Below, one piece after another: positions 7,780-15,807 of a stretch of DNA of 64,000 bases. Source of the stretch: DAHUYF01 sp035623985. Lineage in GTDB: Bacteria; Pseudomonadota; Alphaproteobacteria; ATCC43930; CGMCC-115725. The stretch's first letter is position 1; every line of letters starts with the position of its first letter. The notes under the pieces are model-generated. The model was given only the letters and a program-made list of their open reading frames with translations. It did not search any database and was not told the origin of the DNA. The translations under genes were made by a program, and so were the position numbers. The stretch is taken from contig DASPSJ010000001.1 in the NCBI GenBank assembly GCA_035623985.1, positions 17,378 through 81,377 on the forward strand, read 5' to 3'.

Positions 7780-9510
7780 TCAGCCGGCGCGCAGCGAGCC
7801 CAAGAAGCGTGCCATCCGCCCGCGCAGCGTCTCGGCCTGGGTCGACAGCTCGGATGCGGCTCCCAGGACATGCGCGGAGGTGGTGCCGGTCTGACCCGCC
7901 GCGGCGGTGACTGCGGCGATATTGCCGGAGATGTCGGCCGTGCCGCGCGCCGCCTGATTGACGTTGCCGGAGATTTGCTTGGTCGCTGACGTCTGCCCTT
8001 CCACCGCCGAGGCGATGGCGCCGGCGATTTCGTTGATCTGGCCGATGGTGCCGCCGATGGCGCCGATCGCCGACACGGTTTCGCCGGTGGCGCTCTGGAT
8101 GGAGGCGATCTGCCCGGCGATTTCCTCGGTCGCTTTGGCGGTCTGGTTGGCGAGCGTCTTGACCTCGCTTGCCACCACGGCGAAGCCCTTTCCGGCTTCG
8201 CCGGCGCGCGCCGCCTCGATGGTGGCGTTAAGCGCCAGGAGATTGGTCTGCGAGGCGATGTCCTGGATCAGCTTCACTACCTCGCCGATCTGCTGTGCCG
8301 AGCGCGCGAGTCCGTCGACCGTCATGCCGGTGTTTTGCGCCTGGTCCACCGCTTGGCGCGCGATGCGCGCGGAGTGCTCGACCTGCTGGCCGATCTCGGC
8401 GATCGAGGAGGTGAGCTGGCCGGTGGCGCTCGCCACCGTCTGCATGCTGACGGAGGTCTGTTCGCTGGCCGCAGCGACGAGCGCGCTTTGGCGGCTCGTC
8501 GCTTCGGCGGTTTCGCTGAGCGATGCTGCCGCCTTGCGCATCTCGCTCGACGCATTGGCGATGCGATCGACGACGACCCCCATCTCGCGCTCGAACTCGT
8601 CGGCCGCAGCCGCCATCGCCGCGCGCTTCTCTGCCTCGGCTCGTACCTTCGCCTGCTCTTGCTCGGCGCGCAGATGGGCGGTCTCGAGCATATTGTTCTT
8701 GAACACCCCGACGGCGCGCGCCATGGCGCCGATCTCGTCGCGCCGTTGCGCGCCGGGGATCGACACCCCCGCGTCACCGCCTGCCAGCGCCATCATCGTC
8801 TCGGTCATGGCGCGCACCGGTCGGACGATGCCGCGCGCAATCGCCCAGGCGCAAAGCCCGAGCAGCACGATGAGGCCGGCCGACCACAACACCGCTTGCC
8901 CGACGCGCTGCCAGAAGATCGCATCGACGTCGTCGACATAGACGCCGCTACCGACAATCCATTGCCATTCCGGAACGTCGACGGCATAGCCAAGCTTGGG
9001 CGAGGGCGTATCCATTCCGGCGCGCGGATACACATAGGACACATAGCCGCCGCCGGCCCGCGCGGCCGCGATGAGATCGGCGACGAAGCGCACGCCGTTG
9101 GAATCCTTGCTCTCCAGGAGATTCTTGCCCTCCAGCTCCGGCTTCAAGCCGTGCAGCACGTTCACGCCGTCATAGGCATAGCCATAGAAATAATCGCTCT
9201 TGCCGAAGCGCATGGCGCGCACCACCGCCTTCGCCCGCTCCTGCGCCTCCGCTTCGCCGAGATGCCCGGCCTTTGCCTCGGCGAGGAAGGTGCGGACGGC
9301 CGATGCGGCGGTCTCGACCTCGCCCCGCAGCGCGACCTGCCGCTCTTCGATCAGGGTGTTGCGCAGCGTCAGGAGTTGCACGCCAAAGACGACCATGCTG
9401 GCGAGCGCGGCGACGGCCATAAGCAGCCCGAGGCGTCGCGGAATTGTCAATGCCGCGCCTCGCGCCGAGAGGAGCCTCGGCGCGGCTGGGGGTTGAGGGT
9501 GTAATGTCAT
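7780..9510 (-). CDS. Methyl-accepting chemotaxis protein with single Cache sensor
   Basis: This 576-residue transmembrane chemoreceptor signals to a CheA/CheW array. The order is: a short cytoplasmic N-terminus, TM1 (about 26-49), a periplasmic single-Cache domain (about 50-200; KSDYFYGYAYDG and GWAVDVPEW-like GYAVDVPEWQW motifs typical of sCache_2), TM2 (about 205-227), a HAMP domain starting RPVRAMTETM, and a long coiled-coil signalling hairpin. Its tip carries LNATIEAARAGEAGKGF and VASEVKTLANQT. The ATG at 9510 was chosen over a longer frame because it has AAAGGTGAG upstream and the TM1 position then fits. The C-terminus (GSLRAG) lacks a CheR/CheB-tethering pentapeptide. No che genes are nearby, so it is an orphan receptor of unknown ligand. 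Confidence 0.92.
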   Translation of the reverse strand: MTLHPQPPAAPRLLSARGAALTIPRRLGLLMAVAALASMVVFGVQLLTLRNTLIEERQVALRGEVETAASAVRTFLAEAKAGHLGEAEAQERAKAVVRAMRFGKSDYFYGYAYDGVNVLHGLKPELEGKNLLESKDSNGVRFVADLIAAARAGGGYVSYVYPRAGMDTPSPKLGYAVDVPEWQWIVGSGVYVDDVDAIFWQRVGQAVLWSAGLIVLLGLCAWAIARGIVRPVRAMTETMMALAGGDAGVSIPGAQRRDEIGAMARAVGVFKNNMLETAHLRAEQEQAKVRAEAEKRAAMAAAADEFEREMGVVVDRIANASSEMRKAAASLSETAEATSRQSALVAAASEQTSVSMQTVASATGQLTSSIAEIGQQVEHSARIARQAVDQAQNTGMTVDGLARSAQQIGEVVKLIQDIASQTNLLALNATIEAARAGEAGKGFAVVASEVKTLANQTAKATEEIAGQIASIQSATGETVSAIGAIGGTIGQINEIAGAIASAVEGQTSATKQISGNVNQAARGTADISGNIAAVTAAAGQTGTTSAHVLGAASELSTQAETLRGRMARFLGSLRAG

Positions 9511-9681
9511 GAGCTCACCTTTTCTCCCATCCAAGCCGCGCTTTGCCCGCAACCGCCGGCTTGCCCGGTTGCCCGCGCATGCGCCAGCAGACCCGGGCAT
9601 GCGTTGACGGCTAGCAGACAAAGGTTGACGAAAAATTATTTGTTGTGTGCGACTTGCAGACGAAGGCGCGCCGGCGGGGGG

Positions 9682-10785
9682 TTACAGGTTGAAGCGGAAA
9701 TGCAGGACGTCGCCGTCCTGGATGACGTAGTCGGCGCCTTCGAGCCGCATCTTGCCGGCCTCCTTGGCGCCCTGCTCGCCGCCGCAGGCGACGAAGTCGG
9801 CGTAGGAAATGGTCTCGGCGCGGATGAAGCCCTGCTCGAAATCGGTGTGGATGACGCCGGCTGCCTGCGGCGCCTTGGTGCCTTGCACCACCGTCCAGGC
9901 ATGCGCCTCCTTCGGGCCGACGGTGAAGAAGGTGATGAGGTCGAGCAGGCGGTAGCCGGCGCGGATGACACGCGACAGGCCCGGTTCGGCAAGACCGAGG
10001 CTCGACAGGAATTCGCGTTTTTCCGCCTCGTCGGCGAGTTGCGCCACTTCGGCCTCGATGGCGGCGGAGATCACCACCATGGCGGCGCCTCGCGCCTCGG
10101 CAAAAGCCGTGACGCGCGCCGATTGGGCATTGCCGCGGGCGGCGGCGGCGGCCTCCTCGACATTGCAGATGTAGAGCACCGGCTTGGCGGTGATGAGCTG
10201 CAATCCCCTGAAGATGGCGCGTTGCTCCGGCGCCACGGCGACGCCGCGTGCCGGCCGGCCCTCGCGCAGCGCGGCCAGCACCGCCTCCATCACCGCAAGC
10301 TGCGCCGTCGCTTCCTTGTCGGCGCCCCGCGCCTTCTTCTGCGTTGCGGCGACCCGGCGCTCGATGCTCTCGAGATCGGCGAGCAGCAGCTCGGTCTCGA
10401 CCGTCTCGGCGTCGCGAATGGGGTCGATCGAGCCCTCGACATGCGTGACGTTGCCGTCCTCGAAGCAGCGCAGCACATGGGCGATGGCGTCGACCTCGCG
10501 GATATGGCCGAGGAATTGGTTGCCGAGCCCTTCGCCGCGCGAGGCGCCGCGCACCAGGCCGGCGATGTCGACGAACTCAAGCTGCGTTGCGACGATCTTG
10601 GCGGATTTGCCGAGCCGGGCGCAGATCTCGAGTCGCTCGTCGGGCACCGCCACCCGCCCGACATTGGGCTCGATGGTGCAAAAGGGATAGTTGGCGGCCT
10701 CCGCCGCCGCCGTGGCGGTGAGCGCGTTGAAGAGCGTCGACTTGCCGACATTGGGCAGCCCGACGATGCCGCAATTGAATCCCAT
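9682..10785 (-). CDS. ychF: Redox-regulated ATPase YchF (OLA1/Obg-like)
   Basis: This 367-residue universally conserved P-loop ATPase of the Obg clade binds ribosomes and is implicated in stress responses. It has the P-loop GLPNVGKST (residues 8-16), the switch stretch FCTIEPNVGRV, and an altered base-recognition motif (NVEE in place of NKxD) that explains ATP preference. It also has a coiled coil and a C-terminal TGS domain (FFTVGPKEAHAW to ETISYADF). The start at 10785 gives the family N-terminus MGFNCGIVG; longer in-frame starts would run into pth. It follows pth by eight bases in a co-directional run prs-rplY-pth-ychF, a common alphaproteobacterial order. Confidence 0.96.
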   Translation of the reverse strand: MGFNCGIVGLPNVGKSTLFNALTATAAAEAANYPFCTIEPNVGRVAVPDERLEICARLGKSAKIVATQLEFVDIAGLVRGASRGEGLGNQFLGHIREVDAIAHVLRCFEDGNVTHVEGSIDPIRDAETVETELLLADLESIERRVAATQKKARGADKEATAQLAVMEAVLAALREGRPARGVAVAPEQRAIFRGLQLITAKPVLYICNVEEAAAAARGNAQSARVTAFAEARGAAMVVISAAIEAEVAQLADEAEKREFLSSLGLAEPGLSRVIRAGYRLLDLITFFTVGPKEAHAWTVVQGTKAPQAAGVIHTDFEQGFIRAETISYADFVACGGEQGAKEAGKMRLEGADYVIQDGDVLHFRFNL

Positions 10786-10793
10786 CTCAGCCC

Positions 10794-11399
10794 TTAATCC
10801 TTCTTCTCTTCGCGCGGCGGCTTCGGCGGCGGCGGCTTCAGGATCAGCGCCGCCTTCGTCATGAAGCCGGGCGCGTCGTCGGCAATGAGCAGCGGCAGCG
10901 CCTCGGCCACCGCGGCCAGCAGCGGGCCGAGCCAGACCAGCTCCTCGGCGGTGAAGTTCTGCAGCACGTAAGGCTGCACCAGCTCCTTGACGCCGGGATG
11001 ACCGACGCCGAGCCGCACCCGCCAATAATCCTCGCCGATGGCATCATCGATCGAGCGGATGCCGTTATGACCCGCCGCGCCGCCGCCGCGCTTGACGCGC
11101 AGCTTGCCCGGGGCGAGGTCGATCTCGTCGTAGAAGACGGCGATCTCTTCCGGAGCGAGCTTGTAGAATCGCGCGGCTTCGCCCACCGCCTCGCCTGAAG
11201 CGTTCATATAGGTCTGCGGCTTCAGCGCGTAGACCCGCTTGCCGCCGATCGTGCCCTCGGCGATCTCGCCTTGGAACTTGCCGCGGAACGGCGCAAAGCC
11301 ATGGCGGCGGACGATCTCGTCCACCGCCATGAATCCGACATTGTGCCGATTGCGCTCGTAGCGGGCCCCGGGATTGCCGAGCCCGACGATGAGGCGCAT
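10794..11399 (-). CDS. pth: Peptidyl-tRNA hydrolase
   Basis: Pth cleaves peptidyl-tRNA released from stalled ribosomes, recycling tRNA. The 201-residue protein has the full family signature: GLGNPG (6-11), ERNRHNVGF with catalytic His19, PQTYMNASGEAV, FYDEIDLAPGK and RGGGAAGHNGIRSI. The C-terminus has a lysine/proline-rich tail (PPPPKPPREEKKD). The start ATG directly abuts the stop codon of rplY, indicating translational coupling. It lies in the prs-rplY-pth-ychF operon. Confidence 0.97.
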   Translation of the reverse strand: MRLIVGLGNPGARYERNRHNVGFMAVDEIVRRHGFAPFRGKFQGEIAEGTIGGKRVYALKPQTYMNASGEAVGEAARFYKLAPEEIAVFYDEIDLAPGKLRVKRGGGAAGHNGIRSIDDAIGEDYWRVRLGVGHPGVKELVQPYVLQNFTAEELVWLGPLLAAVAEALPLLIADDAPGFMTKAALILKPPPPKPPREEKKD

Positions 11400-12191
11400 T
11401 TAGCCTTTGCCTTTTCCCGCGCCCGCCGGCTCTTTGGCCGCCGCCGGCGCCGCGCCCGGTGTCGCGCCGGGCGCCGCGCCGGGTGTGGCGCCCGGTGCCG
11501 CTCCGGGTGCCGCTCCGGGCGCCGCGCCTGGCACCGCGCCGGGAACGATGCCCGCCGCTTCTGCTTCCGCCGCCGCCGCCGCCGCTGCGGCCGCGGCTGC
11601 CGCCGCCGCCGCTTGCTCCTCGCGCACCGCAGTCGGCGCCGCCACCGAGGCAATGGTAAAATCGCGGGCGATGGTGGGCTTGGTGCCTGGCGGCAGCGTC
11701 ACCTTGCTGATATGCACGCTGTCGCCGATGTCGAGTCCGTCGACATCGACGACGATGCGCTCGGGAATGCTGTCGGCCAAGCAGACCAGTTCGATCTCGT
11801 GGCGGACGACATTGAGGATGCCGCCGCGCCGGATGCCCGGCGACTTCTCCTGGTTCTCGAACACCACGGGCACGGCGACGGTGAGGCGGGTGTTGGCGCC
11901 GACCCGCATGAAATCCACATGCTCGGGCTTGTCGGTGACGGGGTTGAGCTGCACGTCGCGCGGCAGAGCGCGGTACGCCTTGCCGGCAAGCTCGACATTG
12001 AGCAGGCGCGCGAAGAAGCCTTTCCTGCCCAGTTGCGTCTGCAGCTCGCGCGGATCGACGCTGATCAGCAGCGGCGGTTGCTTCTCGCCGTAGATGACGC
12101 CGGGAACCCGACCAGAGCGACGCGCGGCCCGGGCGGCCCCCTTTCCGGCCCGGTCGCGCATCTCGGCGCGGATGGTGACGATGTCGGCCAT
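11400..12191 (-). CDS. rplY: Large-subunit ribosomal protein L25/Ctc with long Ala/Pro/Gly tail
   Basis: L25 binds 5S rRNA in the 50S subunit. The 263-residue protein is the long Ctc form: an N-terminal L25 domain (GKGAARAARRSGRVPGVIYG) and a C-terminal TL5-like beta domain (HVDFMRV to GTKPTIARDFTI). From about residue 200 it turns into an extreme low-complexity tail: an uninterrupted run of about 15 alanines, then collagen-like PGAAPGA/PGATPGA repeats ending in KGKG. The start at 12191 fits the family N-terminus and has AAGAGGAG upstream; a longer frame adds 13 unlikely residues. The tail is encoded by GC-rich repeats and may be length-variable between strains. Confidence 0.94.
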   Translation of the reverse strand: MADIVTIRAEMRDRAGKGAARAARRSGRVPGVIYGEKQPPLLISVDPRELQTQLGRKGFFARLLNVELAGKAYRALPRDVQLNPVTDKPEHVDFMRVGANTRLTVAVPVVFENQEKSPGIRRGGILNVVRHEIELVCLADSIPERIVVDVDGLDIGDSVHISKVTLPPGTKPTIARDFTIASVAAPTAVREEQAAAAAAAAAAAAAAAEAEAAGIVPGAVPGAAPGAAPGAAPGATPGAAPGATPGAAPAAAKEPAGAGKGKG

Positions 12192-12319
12192 CGAAAACTC
12201 CTCTTGTGACGTCGCGGACCCGCGCCCCATGCGCGGATTTCACCGCTTGCGCCGCCGGCCTCCAGGGGTGCCGTGCGCCGCGCCGCCGCCGCGCGCCCAA
12301 GGGCGCCGGCGGCGAAAAC

Positions 12320-13252
12320 TCACGTGAACAGACTCGAGACCGAGCGCTCCTCGCTGATGCGGCGGATTGCCTCGGCAATCAGCGGCGCGATGCTGAGCTG
12401 GCGGATGTTCTTCGCCACGCGCACCGCCTCGGTCGCGAGAATGCTGTCGGTGGTGACCATGGCCTCCATCGGCGAGGCCGTCACGCGCGCCACTGCCCCG
12501 CCGGAGAAGACGCCATGCGAGACATAGGCGGCGACCGATCTGGCGCCGCGGTCCATCAGCGCCTCGGCTGCGTTGCACAGCGTGCCGGCGCTGTCGACGA
12601 TGTCGTCGATCAAGATGCAGCGGCGACCCTCGACGTCGCCGATGATGTTCATCACTTCCGACACGCCGGCGCGCTCGCGCCGCTTGTCGACGATGGCGAG
12701 ATCGGCGTCGAGGCGCCGCGCCACGGCGCGGGCGCGCAGCACGCCGCCGACATCGGGCGAGACCATGACAAGCTCCTCGCCGTTGTAGCGTTCCTTGATG
12801 TCCTTCACGAAGACCGGCGCGGCGTAGAGATTGTCGGTCGGAATGTCGAAGAAGCCCTGGATCTGCCCGGCATGGAGATCGAGGGTGAGCACGCGGTCGG
12901 CGCCCGCCGCGGTGATCATGTTGGCAACGAGCTTCGCCGAGATGGGTGTCCGGCCGCCCGATTTCCGATCCTGGCGCGCGTAGCCGTAATAGGGGATGAC
13001 GGCGGTCGCCCGGCGGGCGGAAGCGCGCTTCAAGGCGTCGAGCGTGACCAGGAGCTCCATGAGATTGTCGTTGGCGGGGAAGGAGGTCGACTGGATGATG
13101 AAAACGTCCTCGCCGCGGACGTTCTCGTGAATCTCGACGAAAACCTCCATGTCGGAGAAGCGGCGCACGCTCGCATTGGTGAGCGGGGCCGCGAGGTAGG
13201 CCGAAATCGCCTCGGCGAGGGGCCGATTGCTATTGCCGGTAAGGATTTTCAT
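12320..13252 (-). CDS. prs: Ribose-phosphate pyrophosphokinase (PRPP synthase)
   Basis: Prs makes phosphoribosyl pyrophosphate from ribose-5-phosphate and ATP, feeding nucleotide, histidine and tryptophan synthesis. It is 310 residues, the standard class I length. Motifs include the N-terminal ILTGNSNRPLAEAI, the regulatory-loop region GEDVFIIQST, the ATP-site YYGYARQDRK, the flexible-loop region VSPDVGG, and the PRPP-binding loop LIDDIVDSAGT. The ATG at 13252 begins the conserved N-terminus; the in-frame upstream extension has no family similarity. It heads the prs-rplY-pth-ychF run. The 142-base gap before it holds a tandem repeat (13287-13320). Confidence 0.97.
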   Translation of the reverse strand: MKILTGNSNRPLAEAISAYLAAPLTNASVRRFSDMEVFVEIHENVRGEDVFIIQSTSFPANDNLMELLVTLDALKRASARRATAVIPYYGYARQDRKSGGRTPISAKLVANMITAAGADRVLTLDLHAGQIQGFFDIPTDNLYAAPVFVKDIKERYNGEELVMVSPDVGGVLRARAVARRLDADLAIVDKRRERAGVSEVMNIIGDVEGRRCILIDDIVDSAGTLCNAAEALMDRGARSVAAYVSHGVFSGGAVARVTASPMEAMVTTDSILATEAVRVAKNIRQLSIAPLIAEAIRRISEERSVSSLFT

Positions 13253-13286
13253 GTCGAACTTCGCCGGTCTGCGAAAGGGCGCCCGC

Positions 13287-13320
13287 CTTGAGTCTGTCGC
13301 AAGCCTGAGCCTGTCGCAGG
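13287..13320. repeat. Two tandem 17-base units with internal dyads
   Basis: Units at 13287-13303 (CTTGAGTCTGTCGCAAG) and 13304-13320 (CCTGAGCCTGTCGCAGG) differ at three positions and abut exactly. Each has short complementary ends (CTTG/CAAG and CCTG/CAGG), and the substitutions at the ends are paired, which preserves the dyad. They resemble the CCTGAGCTTGTCGAAGG-type repeats scattered in alphaproteobacterial genomes. They lie 35-68 bases upstream of prs. Confidence 0.6.
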
Positions 13321-13394
13321 ACGCCTCTGCCGAGCGGCCGGAACTGTAACAAAGCGGCCCCCGGGCTGTAAATGTCCTTTGCGCAAGCGAGGCG

Positions 13395-14255
13395 TCAGGA
13401 CGCGCCACCCTCGGCGACGGCCTTGGCCTTCTCGATCAGCGCCGCGACCCCCGGCGCCGCGGCGCTGGCAACGGCGAAGGCGATGTCCCCCCAGGGCCCG
13501 TCGAGACTGCCGGCGGGGACGGCGTTCTGCTGGTCGACGTGACCGATCTCGCCGCCATCGGGGCGCAGCAGCGCCCAACTCACCGTAACCTGCTGGCGGC
13601 CTGCCTCGGCCGGCGACAGCGCGACCTTGCCGGCGAGCACGAAGCTCTCCTTGTCCCCGGCCTTCTCGGCGAGCGCGACATGAAAGCGGCGCAGCGCATA
13701 GTCCATGGCGCGGGTCAACGCCGGTCCGCCATCGCCCGGCGCGCCAATGACCGCGCGCACTGCCAGGAGCGGCTCGGTTATGGCGGCGGTGCGGGGCGGG
13801 TCGTCCTGTACCACTCGGGCGATGGCAGGGGCGGCGTTGCCGGCAATGGCCCGGGCGACGGTCTCATCGCCCCGGCGCCACGCTTCGGCCGGTGCCTCGA
13901 CGGTAGCGCTGCCATGGCCAAGGATCTTGCCGTCAGCGGCGCGCAGCTCCCAATCGAGCACGATGCCGGCGCGGCCGCTGGCGGGCGATGCGGCGCGGGC
14001 GCTCGCCACCAGCCGAAAGCTGCCCTTGTTGCCCGTGCCGAGGATGCTGGCGGGGATCTCGGCGTCACGCAGCGCCGCGGCAAGCGCCTCGGCAACCTGC
14101 TCCGGCGCGCCGGTTATCGGCGCCACGACGATGCCGGCACTATCGCGCGGGCTTAGCGCCGGCGACCGTGGCGGCGGCACCGCCTCGGAAAAGGGGTGGG
14201 GGATGGGCTGGCAGGCAACGACCTGCAACAGCAGCAACGGCAGGAGACGGCGCAT
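13395..14255 (-). CDS. Predicted lipoprotein of unknown function
   Basis: This is a 286-residue secreted protein. The N-terminus MRRLLPLLLLQVVAC is a lipoprotein signal peptide with a non-canonical but acceptable lipobox ending in Cys15, so Lgt (encoded in this window) would modify it. The mature part alternates short beta-like segments and contains a central half (IVLDWELRAADGKILGHGS) and a later half (VTVSWALLRPDGGEIGHVDQ) that look like diverged copies of one module. I do not recognise a named family. It lies upstream of prs on the same strand, 142 bases away. The start ATG at 14255 has GGAG seven bases upstream. Confidence 0.75.
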   Translation of the reverse strand: MRRLLPLLLLQVVACQPIPHPFSEAVPPPRSPALSPRDSAGIVVAPITGAPEQVAEALAAALRDAEIPASILGTGNKGSFRLVASARAASPASGRAGIVLDWELRAADGKILGHGSATVEAPAEAWRRGDETVARAIAGNAAPAIARVVQDDPPRTAAITEPLLAVRAVIGAPGDGGPALTRAMDYALRRFHVALAEKAGDKESFVLAGKVALSPAEAGRQQVTVSWALLRPDGGEIGHVDQQNAVPAGSLDGPWGDIAFAVASAAAPGVAALIEKAKAVAEGGAS

Positions 14256-14259
14256 GGGC

Positions 14260-14463
14260 TCAGGCGATGACGCGGGCGACCAGCGGGCCGAGGACAATGA
14301 GCGTGAGGAAGGAAACGGAGTGGGGCATCGGCCGGTGCGGCGGATGATACGGGTGGCCGATGGCCACCGCAATCCACAGCGCCGCGAGTGTTGCGCCACG
14401 AGCACGCTTGCCTCGAGGTAAATAGGGCAGTAATATTGACTTATTTTGCAGCGAGCAGGCCAT
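14260..14463 (-). CDS. Possible small membrane protein (doubtful)
   Basis: This 67-codon frame ends five bases before the lipoprotein gene and begins just inside the divergent aminotransferase gene. It has two hydrophobic stretches (TLAALWIAVAIG and SVSFLTLIVLGPLVARVIA), as in two-helix membrane peptides. No ribosome-binding site or family is evident and the start overlaps the start of the opposite gene. It could instead be untranslated leader of the lipoprotein gene. Confidence 0.3.
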   Translation of the reverse strand: MACSLQNKSILLPYLPRGKRARGATLAALWIAVAIGHPYHPPHRPMPHSVSFLTLIVLGPLVARVIA

Positions 14464-15691
14464 GGTCGAATGGGAGCAGCATTACGCGCGGCGGGCGCAC
14501 CGAATGGCCGCGTCGGAAATCCGCGAGCTGCTGAAACTGGTCGATCAGCCGGGACTGATTTCGTTTGCCGGCGGCCTCCCCGATCCCACGCTCTTTCCCT
14601 GCGATGCCATTGGCGCCGCCTATGGTCGCATCCTTGGAGATCCTCGGCGTGCTGCGGCGGCGCTGCAATATTCCGCCAGCGAGGGCTACCCGCCGCTGCG
14701 CGCATGGATCGCACAGGACATGGCCCGGCGCGGCGTCGTTTGCAGCGCCGATCACATCCTCGTTACCAGCGGTGCGCAACAGGCGCTCGACTTCATCGGC
14801 AAGCTCTTCATCTCGTCCGGCGACACGGTGCTGGTGGCGCGCCCTACCTATCTCGGCGCGCTGCAGGCCCTTGATGCCTATGAGCCGCGGTACGCTGCGC
14901 TGCCGCGGCGAGGCGACAACCGCGCCGTAGCGGCCGTCGGCGATGGCCGGAAGGCGCTCGGTTACGTCATGGCGGATTTCCAGAATCCCACGGGGGAGAG
15001 CCTCGCGCTTGCCGAGCGCCACGCGCTGCTCGAGGCCGCAGCAGCGCTCGACTTGCCCCTGGTCGAGGATGCGGCCTATGAGGCATTGCGCTACGACGGT
15101 GCGGCGCTGCCGGCGCTGCTGGCGTTGGAGACGGCGCGGACCGGCGATATCGACGCCGCGCGCGTGCTCTATTGCGGCACGTTCTCCAAGACGGTGGCGC
15201 CGGGCTTGCGCCTGGGTTGGGTGGCGGCGCCGCTGCCGGTGATCCGCCGCCTCGTCCTCGTCAAGCAGGCGAGCGATCTGCACAGCTCCGGCCTGAGCCA
15301 GATGGCGATGCATGAGGTGGTGCAACAAGTGCTGCCGGAGGCGCTGATGACGATCCGCGCCGCCTATCGCGCGCGACGCGACGCGATGCTCGCCGCACTC
15401 GCCCGCGAGATGCCGCCGGGGGTACGCTGGACCCGGCCCGAAGGCGGCATGTTTTTGTGGCTGACCCTGCCGCAGCGCGTCGACGCGGCGTCGTTGCTGG
15501 CGCGTGCCATTGCCGAAGCGCGCATCGCCTTCGTCCCCGGGCGCGCCTTTCACGCCGACGGCGGGGGTGCCCATACGCTCCGGCTCAATTTCACGCTCGC
15601 CGACCTCGCGGCGATCGACGAGGGCATTGCGCGCTTGGGCGCGCTGCTGCGCACCGAGCCCGGCATGGACGGCGCGCGCGAAGGTTCATGA
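14462..15691 (+). CDS. PLP-dependent aminotransferase, class I/II (LysN/2-aminoadipate transaminase-like)
   Basis: This cytoplasmic fold-type I aminotransferase has 409 residues. It lacks the N-terminal DNA-binding domain of MocR regulators but matches their aminotransferase part: SFAGGLPDPTLFP, LQYSASEGYPPLRAWIA, TSGAQQALDFIGKLF, YVMADFQNPTGESL and the PLP lysine Lys243 in GTFSKTVAPGLRLGW. Similar enzymes act on 2-aminoadipate, aromatic or branched amino acids; specificity cannot be read here. The start has only a weak ribosome-binding site (GAGCAGG). A DapA-like gene follows 116 bases downstream on the same strand, which may hint at lysine- or keto-acid-related metabolism. Confidence 0.88.
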   Translation: MVEWEQHYARRAHRMAASEIRELLKLVDQPGLISFAGGLPDPTLFPCDAIGAAYGRILGDPRRAAAALQYSASEGYPPLRAWIAQDMARRGVVCSADHILVTSGAQQALDFIGKLFISSGDTVLVARPTYLGALQALDAYEPRYAALPRRGDNRAVAAVGDGRKALGYVMADFQNPTGESLALAERHALLEAAAALDLPLVEDAAYEALRYDGAALPALLALETARTGDIDAARVLYCGTFSKTVAPGLRLGWVAAPLPVIRRLVLVKQASDLHSSGLSQMAMHEVVQQVLPEALMTIRAAYRARRDAMLAALAREMPPGVRWTRPEGGMFLWLTLPQRVDAASLLARAIAEARIAFVPGRAFHADGGGAHTLRLNFTLADLAAIDEGIARLGALLRTEPGMDGAREGS

Positions 15692-15807
15692 CCGGATCGA
15701 GCGAGTGGGAAGCGGCATCCCGAGTCGTCGATGCCGCCTTAGGGCGGGTTGCACGCGGCGCCGCGGCGTGCTGGACTGGGTCCGGTTGCGTTTCAGGGAG
15801 GATGGGG

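Noticed and set aside
15688..15807. N-terminal extension of the DapA-like protein from an ATG overlapping the aminotransferase stop
   Set aside because: The 40 extra residues are unlike the family, and AGGGAGG is positioned for the GTG at 15808.
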